The notes beneath the pieces were generated by a model. That model saw only the letters and a program-made list of their open reading frames with translations, was not told where the DNA came from and made no database searches. Shown piece by piece: positions 6,642-10,971 of a stretch of DNA of 10,971 nucleotides; the first letter of the stretch is position 1; each line of letters starts with the position of its first letter. Both the position numbers and the translations under genes were made by a program. Source of the DNA: Alphaproteobacteria bacterium. Its GTDB lineage: Bacteria; Pseudomonadota; Alphaproteobacteria; JAAXGF01. The DNA lies in assembly GCA_012267605.1 (NCBI GenBank), contig JAAXGF010000214.1, positions 1 to 10,971 of the forward strand. The letters run 5' to 3'.

Positions 6642-7532
6642 ATGTCCGGCCTCAAGACGCTCAGAATTCGCATCAACAGCGTCAAATCCACTCAGAAGAT
6701 TACAAAAGCGATGAAGATGGTCGCCGCCTCGAAACTGCGAAAGGCGGAGGAACGAGCCGAGGCCGCGCGGCCTTATGCGGAACGCATGGACGCCATGTTG
6801 AAGGAGGTCGCTAATTCCATGGCTGGGCGCGGCGAAGGTCCGAAGACATTGGTTGGCACTGGAAGCGACAAGACCCATCTTCTGGTCGTCACCACTTCCG
6901 ATCGCGGCCTTTGCGGTGCTTTCAACGCCGGTATCGTGCGCGCGACCAAGGGCCGCATCGGAGCCCTTCAGGAAGACGGAAAAACCGTCAAACTATTTTG
7001 TCTTGGACGCAAGAGTCTCGACGCACTTCGACGCGACCACGAGGACCTAATAATCGACAGGGAAACCGAACTCGACAAAGGCGGCTTTGGGTTTCCCAAG
7101 GCGTTGGATATCGCCCAGCGCATCACCAACTTTTTCGAAGAGGGCGCCTTCGATGTTTGTTCGATCCTCTATAATCATTTCAAGTCGGTGATCAGTCAGG
7201 AGGTTCGGGTCCATCAGTTGGTGCCCTTCGCCGCGCCATCCGAACCTGAGACAGATGGATCCAAGCCCGCGGCGGAGGCGATCTATGAATTCGAACCCGA
7301 CGAAGCGGAAATACTTGACGAGTTAGTGCCGCGGAATCTCGCCGTGCAAATATACCATAGCCTTCTCGAGAGCCTCGCCAGCGAACAGGCGGCACGCATG
7401 ACGGCAATGGACAATGCCACCCGAAATGCCGGCGAAATGATTGATGACCTGACCCTGTTATATAACCGTACCCGCCAGGCCGCGATCACCAAGGAATTGA
7501 TCGAAATCGTGTCGGGCGCCGAGGCCCTTTGA
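6642..7532 (+). CDS. atpG: F1F0 ATP synthase subunit gamma
   Basis: Gamma is the rotating central shaft that couples proton flow through F0 to the conformational changes in the alpha-beta hexamer. The 296-residue protein has the two conserved terminal helices that make the coiled-coil axle. The N-terminal one runs LKTLRIRINSVKSTQKITKA (4-23) into MKMVAASKLRKAEERAEAA. The C-terminal one includes ARMTAMDNATRNAGEMIDDL and ends NRTRQAAITKELIEIVSGAEAL. The central Rossmann-like domain carries TSDRGLCGAFN (85-95). The ATG at 6642 gives the canonical MSGLK-type start, though its ribosome binding site (GGGA) is weak and may rely on coupling to atpA, 18 bp upstream. A 55-bp gap separates it from atpD. 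Length and motifs are ordinary. Confidence 0.97.
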   Translation: MSGLKTLRIRINSVKSTQKITKAMKMVAASKLRKAEERAEAARPYAERMDAMLKEVANSMAGRGEGPKTLVGTGSDKTHLLVVTTSDRGLCGAFNAGIVRATKGRIGALQEDGKTVKLFCLGRKSLDALRRDHEDLIIDRETELDKGGFGFPKALDIAQRITNFFEEGAFDVCSILYNHFKSVISQEVRVHQLVPFAAPSEPETDGSKPAAEAIYEFEPDEAEILDELVPRNLAVQIYHSLLESLASEQAARMTAMDNATRNAGEMIDDLTLLYNRTRQAAITKELIEIVSGAEAL

Positions 7533-7587
7533 CACTGTTACCTTACACCAATTCTGCACCCCATCACGCCCATCACGGAGCGCCCCG

Positions 7588-9018
7588 ATGAACAAGAAAA
7601 AAGCCTTAGGAAGAATCAGCCAGGTTATCGGCGCCGTTGTCGACGTAAAATTCAGCAGCGATCTGCCCCCAATACTGAACGCTTTGCACTGTGACAACAA
7701 TGGTAAGCGGTTGGTGCTCGAGGTTGCCCAGCATTTGGGTGAAAACACCGTGCGTACCATCGCCATGGATTCGACCGATGGGCTGGTGCGCGGACAGGAT
7801 GTGGAGGACACCAAAGGGCCAATCAAAGTTCCAGTCGGTCCGGCGACGTTGGGCCGCATCATCAATGTCGTGGGCGAGCCGATCGACGAACGCGGACCAG
7901 TCAAGACCAAGCATTATGCGCCGATTCACGCGCCGGCGCCGGATTTTGACGAACAGTCAACCGAATCGGAGATTCTGGTTACCGGCATCAAGGTGGTCGA
8001 CCTCCTCGCTCCTTACGCCAAGGGCGGCAAGATCGGCCTGTTCGGCGGCGCAGGCGTCGGCAAGACCGTCATTATCATGGAGTTGATCAACAATATCGCC
8101 AAGGCACACGGGGGATACTCGGTGTTCGCTGGAGTCGGCGAACGCACCCGTGAAGGCAACGACCTTTATCACGAAATGATCGAATCCGAGGTTATCAAAC
8201 TAGGCAAAGGCGGGGGCTCCAAGGCGGCGCTGGTTTACGGACAAATGAACGAGCCGCCGGGCGCGCGCGCACGAGTCGCTCTCACCGGCCTAACCCTCGC
8301 CGAATATTTCCGTGACGAGGAAGGCCAAGACGTGCTTCTGTTCGTCGACAACATTTTCCGATTTACGCAAGCCGGATCGGAAGTTTCTGTGTTGTTGGGA
8401 CGCATTCCCTCAGCCGTGGGCTATCAGCCCACCTTGTCCACCGATATGGGCAATCTTCAGGAACGCATTACCAGCACGAAGAAGGGGTCGATTACTTCGG
8501 TTCAGGCGATCTATGTGCCAGCAGACGACCTAACCGACCCGGCACCGGCGACGTCATTCTCGCACCTCGACGCCACGACCGTGTTAAGCCGCCAAATTGC
8601 CGAACTCGGCATTTATCCGGCTGTCGATCCCTTGGATTCCACATCCCGGATGCTCGATGCGCGCATTATCGGTGAAGAGCATTACACCGTCGCGCGTGAA
8701 GTCCAGCGGGTGCTACAAACCTATAAATCTCTTCAAGACATCATCGCCATCCTCGGTATGGACGAGCTATCGGAAGAAGACAAACTGACGGTGGCCCGGG
8801 CCCGTAAGATTCAGCGATTTTTGTCGCAGCCCTTCCATGTCGCTGAGGTATTTACCGGCACGCCAGGAAAGTTTGTCGCTCTTTCGGACACCATTCCGAG
8901 TTTTAAAGCCATCGTTAACGGCGAATACGACCATCTTCCGGAGGCCGCGTTTTACATGGTTGGCACGATCGAGGAAGCCGTCGAAAAGGCTAAGAAGATG
9001 GCTGCCGAGGCCGCTTAA
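7588..9018 (+). CDS. atpD: F1F0 ATP synthase subunit beta (catalytic)
   Basis: Beta holds the catalytic sites that make ATP from ADP and phosphate on the cytoplasmic F1 head. All hallmark elements are present in the 476-residue protein: the P-loop GGAGVGKT (153-160), the catalytic Glu185 in GVGERTREGND, the Walker B strand VLLFVDNIFRF (249-259), the family signature PAVDPLDSTSR (344-354), and the DELSEED loop (392-398) that touches gamma. The ATG at 7588 is preceded by CGGAG with seven-base spacing and gives the usual short N-terminal tail before LGRISQVIGAVVDV. The stop TAA shares its last base with the atpC start (TAATG), a classic coupling arrangement. The sequence is fully conserved in character, with no sign of inactivation. 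Confidence 0.98.
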   Translation: MNKKKALGRISQVIGAVVDVKFSSDLPPILNALHCDNNGKRLVLEVAQHLGENTVRTIAMDSTDGLVRGQDVEDTKGPIKVPVGPATLGRIINVVGEPIDERGPVKTKHYAPIHAPAPDFDEQSTESEILVTGIKVVDLLAPYAKGGKIGLFGGAGVGKTVIIMELINNIAKAHGGYSVFAGVGERTREGNDLYHEMIESEVIKLGKGGGSKAALVYGQMNEPPGARARVALTGLTLAEYFRDEEGQDVLLFVDNIFRFTQAGSEVSVLLGRIPSAVGYQPTLSTDMGNLQERITSTKKGSITSVQAIYVPADDLTDPAPATSFSHLDATTVLSRQIAELGIYPAVDPLDSTSRMLDARIIGEEHYTVAREVQRVLQTYKSLQDIIAILGMDELSEEDKLTVARARKIQRFLSQPFHVAEVFTGTPGKFVALSDTIPSFKAIVNGEYDHLPEAAFYMVGTIEEAVEKAKKMAAEAA

Positions 9019-9425
9019 TGACCGACGCTGCAACCAAGGTCACTTTCGAGTTGGCCACGCCCGACCGGTTGTGGTTGTCGGTGGAGGCCGATATGGTCGT
9101 GGTGCCCGGGCGGGAGGGCGATTTTGGTGTATTGCCCGGCCATGCGCCACTCATTTCAAGCATCCGCCCCGGTGTTATCGACGTGCATCAAGGGGACCAA
9201 ATCAGCGATCGAATTTTCGTCGCCGACGGTTTTGCCGACGTCGTCAATTCCCGTTGCACGGTGCTCACCGGCGAGGCTATGCACTTGTCCGACGTCGATC
9301 GTTCGGCAGCGGAGAAACGACTCAAGGACGCGGAACAAGCTCTTGCCCAAGCCGCGGACGACGCAAAGGCGCATGCGGAATCGGCCGTCGCCGTGGCTGA
9401 GGCATTGGTGGCGGCGCTACGCTAA
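9018..9425 (+). CDS. atpC: F1F0 ATP synthase subunit epsilon
   Basis: Epsilon binds the foot of gamma, couples the shaft to the c-ring and, in many bacteria, can restrain ATP hydrolysis. The product is 135 residues. Its N-terminal beta-sandwich is clear from VTFELATPDRLWLSVEAD (8-25) and the highly conserved GDFGVLPGHAPL (34-45). The C-terminal part (about 92-135) is alanine-rich and helical, as expected for the two-helix domain, but whether it inhibits the enzyme here cannot be told. The ATG overlaps the last base of the atpD stop, and GAGG lies seven bases upstream inside atpD. This is the last gene of the F1 operon. I see no convincing intrinsic terminator between it and the insertion sequence 116 bp downstream. 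Confidence 0.96.
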   Translation: MTDAATKVTFELATPDRLWLSVEADMVVVPGREGDFGVLPGHAPLISSIRPGVIDVHQGDQISDRIFVADGFADVVNSRCTVLTGEAMHLSDVDRSAAEKRLKDAEQALAQAADDAKAHAESAVAVAEALVAALR

Positions 9426-9541
9426 AAGCTCGCCCATAGACCCATTCTTAATCGGCCTTGATCAATTGGTCCTGGGTTCCACGAAAAGGATGTGAGCGTG
9501 GGGGAGGCGGATCGCTGAATTGTCGCGTGAGCTCCAAAAAC

Positions 9542-9558
9542 GTAAGCGTTGTCCCCAC
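9542..9558 (+). repeat. Predicted left terminal inverted repeat of the IS66 element
   Basis: The sequence starting GTAAGCGTTGTCCCC matches the conserved GTAAGCG tip of IS66-family ends and lies at the expected distance before tnpA. The inner boundary is an estimate, because the partner repeat is outside the window. Confidence 0.65.
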
Positions 9559-9607
9559 CCCACCTTGCAGTCGATTATGTGAGGGCGTTGGATGATCCTC
9601 TTACTTT

Positions 9608-9612
9608 GGAGG
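9608..9612 (+). promoter_or_regulatory. Ribosome binding site deciding the tnpA start
   Basis: GGAGG in the context TTTGGAGGA lies eight bases before the ATG at 9621. It selects that start over in-frame TTG and GTG codons up to 72 bases upstream, which would put the start nearly inside the terminal repeat. Confidence 0.75.
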
Positions 9613-9620
9613 ACCGTTCG

Positions 9621-10082
9621 ATGCAGGATGTTGAACGAAGTATCGGCGATGAGCTGACTGTGGTGGACACGGTCGGGGAGGATTTGGGCGCGGGTGCGAA
9701 GCGACGATCACCACGCCGTTGGACGGAGGAAGAGAAAGCGCGGATCGTGCGCGAGAGTTTACGGCCCGGGAAGCAAGTGGGCGAAGTTGCCCGGCGCTAC
9801 GGGGTAAATCCGAGACGATTGTCGGAATGGCGCGGTCTTGCGCGGCAGGGCAAGCTCGCCGTGCCGTCCTCGCCGGCGTCCGGGCCGGTTTCTGCCGAGC
9901 CCGAGGCGGCCCCGGCCTTTGCCGCGCTTGAGGTGGAGGACGTGCCGGAGAGTGCTTACACCCCATCGGCTTCCACCGGGCCGGTTGTGATCGAGGCCGG
10001 CGGGGTGACGGTGCGTATTGACGGAGACAGCGGCGTGGCCCGGATCGCGGAGATCGCTGCGGCGTTGCGGAAGCTTCGGTGA
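9621..10082 (+). CDS. tnpA: IS66 family accessory protein TnpA
   Basis: TnpA is the small first protein of IS66-type elements. It is needed for transposition in studied members, but its exact role is not settled. The 153-residue product has a helix-turn-helix region at about 34-72 (WTEEEKARIVRESL, then VGEVARRYGVNPRRLSEWR), typical of the transposase orfA superfamily and likely to bind DNA. A Pro/Ala/Glu-rich linker (about 82-118) follows. The C-terminal VIEAGGVTVRIDGD segment (123-136) and a closing helix are also usual for IS66 TnpA. The ATG at 9621 is chosen over upstream TTG/GTG codons because of the strong GGAGG before it. Its TGA overlaps the tnpB start by four bases (GTGA), indicating translational coupling. 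Confidence 0.88.
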   Translation: MQDVERSIGDELTVVDTVGEDLGAGAKRRSPRRWTEEEKARIVRESLRPGKQVGEVARRYGVNPRRLSEWRGLARQGKLAVPSSPASGPVSAEPEAAPAFAALEVEDVPESAYTPSASTGPVVIEAGGVTVRIDGDSGVARIAEIAAALRKLR

Positions 10083-10432
10083 TCGTCCCGGGTTCCGCGC
10101 TGAGGATCGTGGTGGCGACGCGGCCGGTTGACTTCCGCAAGGGCCATGACGGTTTGGCGGCGGTTGCCGCGAACGAGCTCGGCCTCGATCCCCATTCCGG
10201 GGTGATCGTGGTTTTCCGCCCGAAACGCTGCGACAGAATCAAGATACTGCTGTGGGACGGGACTGGGTTGGTGATGGCGTACAAGCGTCTTGAGCAGGGG
10301 CGTTTTGCCTGGCCGTCGGTGCGCGACGGGGTGATGCGTCTGTCGCGGGCGCAGTTCGAGGCTCTGTTCGAGGGCCTTGATTGGCGCCGGGTTTGGGGTC
10401 CTCGGGTGCGCAAACCGGCGGCGGCGGGGTGA
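10079..10432 (+). CDS. tnpB: IS66 family accessory protein TnpB (IS66 Orf2-like)
   Basis: This is the IS66 Orf2 protein, a small conserved partner required for transposition whose biochemical activity is not established. It is unrelated to the RNA-guided TnpB of IS200/IS605 elements. The 117 residues carry the full family pattern: TRPVDFRKGHDGLAAV (14-29), DPHSGVIVVFRPKRCDRIKI (37-56), LLWDGTGL (57-64), YKRLEQGRFAWP (68-79) and the C-terminal LSRAQFEALFEGLDW (88-102). The start is GTG, overlapping the tnpA stop as GTGA, with GCGGAAG upstream. Coupled translation from tnpA is likely. A gap of 136 bases separates it from tnpC, wider than the tight tnpA-tnpB junction. Confidence 0.92.
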   Translation: MIVPGSALRIVVATRPVDFRKGHDGLAAVAANELGLDPHSGVIVVFRPKRCDRIKILLWDGTGLVMAYKRLEQGRFAWPSVRDGVMRLSRAQFEALFEGLDWRRVWGPRVRKPAAAG

Positions 10433-10553
10433 TGTGCGGCGCGTTTGGGATGTTGGTTTCCTATTGAGTGCCGGGACGGCCTTCAACCCGCCGGATCAGG
10501 CTCGATATTCCACGCCGGATGACAGTTTATGGTGTATTAACCCACTGATTCCA

Positions 10554-10562
10554 TGATATTAT
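10554..10562 (+). promoter_or_regulatory. Candidate extended -10 promoter directly before tnpC
   Basis: TGATATTAT fits the extended -10 pattern TGnTATAAT with one mismatch and lies in an A+T-rich patch inside an otherwise G+C-rich element. Transcription usually starts about seven bases downstream of the -10, here at the A of the tnpC ATG (10569). I see no good -35, which extended -10 promoters can do without. No Shine-Dalgarno sequence is present. Confidence 0.35.
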
Positions 10563-10568
10563 TCTTGC

Positions 10569-10971
10569 ATGGAAATCGGCACTGACAAGATCGACATCGG
10601 GTCGCTTGCGCCCCCTTACCGGGCGCTCTTCGAGGAGCAGCAGACCGCTCTGGAGAAGCTTCGCTCCGAGAATGCGTCTCTGACCGATCGCAACCGCCGT
10701 TTCGAAGATCAAGGCCCCGGAGCGGTTGTCGAGAACCTGCGCGCCGAGGTCGTCTCACTGACCGACCGCAATAGCAACCTCAAAGATCGCAACCTTAACC
10801 TCGAAGACCGCATCCGCCGTCTTGAACACCTGATTCGTGAACTCCGGCGCGCGCGGTACGGGAAGAAATCTGAGAAGCCCCATCCCGGCCAGCTTCAGCT
10901 GGCCTTCGAGGATCTCGAGGGCGCGGTGGTGGAAGCCGAGGAAGAGGGGGCGGCGTCCGGTGTGGCGGCTC
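10569..10971 (+). CDS. tnpC: IS66 family transposase TnpC, N-terminal part (runs off the window)
   Basis: TnpC is the DDE-type transposase that cuts and joins IS66 ends. Only the first 134 codons are present, so the catalytic domain is outside the window. The visible part is the expected N-terminal region: a long coiled coil with leucine heptads (about 20-95), then HLIRELRRARYGKKSEK (87-103), matching the conserved zinc-finger-side motif LRRxxFGxxSEK, and QLQLAFEDLEGAVVEAEEE (108-126), an equally typical block. A stop at 10554 in the same frame leaves ATG at 10569 as the earliest start. There is no ribosome binding site in front of it. Within the coiled coil, residues 28-42 and 54-68 are near repeats ending SLTDRN, and DRN recurs at 73-75, suggesting local duplication. 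The frame is open to the last base. Confidence 0.88.
   Translation, partial: MEIGTDKIDIGSLAPPYRALFEEQQTALEKLRSENASLTDRNRRFEDQGPGAVVENLRAEVVSLTDRNSNLKDRNLNLEDRIRRLEHLIRELRRARYGKKSEKPHPGQLQLAFEDLEGAVVEAEEEGAASGVAA

Larger units (their letters stand above)
9542..10971 (+). mobile_element. IS66-family insertion sequence, left part (right end outside the window)
   Basis: Three genes in the order tnpA, tnpB, tnpC on one strand are the defining set of IS66-family elements. The proposed left end begins GTAAGCG at 9542, the conserved start of IS66-family terminal repeats, 79 bp before the tnpA start. These elements usually make 8-bp target duplications, so CCAAAAAC (9534-9541) is the predicted left copy. 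The right end and second copy lie beyond the window, so neither the inverted repeat nor completeness can be confirmed. Both complete ORFs are intact, suggesting a recent or still active copy. Confidence 0.85.

Noticed and set aside
10079..10432. TnpB as an RNA-guided nuclease ancestor of Cas12
   Set aside because: Only the name is shared. This 117-residue protein is the IS66 Orf2 type and has no RuvC or zinc-ribbon features.
10432..10467. Eleven-codon ORF whose ATG overlaps the tnpB stop (TGATG)
   Set aside because: It is too short to judge, has no recognisable content, and is easily explained by chance.

Overview
The window reads as a chromosomal segment of an alphaproteobacterium, most like the Rhodospirillales-type lineages. 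The reasons are the moderately high G+C, an F1 cluster in the order atpH-atpA-atpG-atpD-atpC with no F0 genes beside it, and an AtpA that begins with an alphaproteobacterial-type MDIRAAEIS sequence. I cannot name a genus from the sequence alone.

Layout. (1) Positions 1-1409, + strand: the 3' part of a PQQ-dependent sugar dehydrogenase (glucose/sorbosone dehydrogenase family) whose beginning lies outside the window. Its propeller domain is followed by one membrane helix and a C-terminal domain of about 165 residues that I do not recognise. (2) Positions 1607-4167, - strand: pepA (leucyl aminopeptidase), holC (DNA polymerase III chi subunit) and ndk (nucleoside diphosphate kinase), read in that order. 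A strong hairpin separates pepA from holC, and a promoter candidate suggests ndk may be transcribed separately. (3) Positions 4168-4533: a divergent control region between pepA and the ATP synthase genes, with several palindromes and an A+T-rich promoter-like stretch but no convincing gene. (4) Positions 4534-9425, + strand: the complete F1 ATP synthase operon (delta, alpha, gamma, beta, epsilon), tightly packed, with start/stop overlaps at atpH/atpA and atpD/atpC. All key catalytic motifs are intact. (5) Positions 9542 to the end, + strand: the left part of an IS66-family insertion sequence with its GTAAGCG terminal end, tnpA, tnpB and the first 134 codons of tnpC. It lies 116 bp after atpC, so it leaves the operon intact.

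The F1 subunits form the catalytic head of the ATP synthase. They need the F0 subunits, which in alphaproteobacteria are normally encoded at another locus. Ndk spreads ATP phosphate to other nucleotides, HolC belongs to the replisome, and PepA turns over peptides. These are housekeeping genes that are neighbours rather than one pathway. I found no CRISPR array, tRNA, rRNA or clearly new multi-gene system. The observations most worth a second look are the membrane-anchored dehydrogenase with its unknown tail, a possible leaderless promoter directly in front of tnpC, an internal duplication in the TnpC coiled coil, and the hairpin between pepA and holC.
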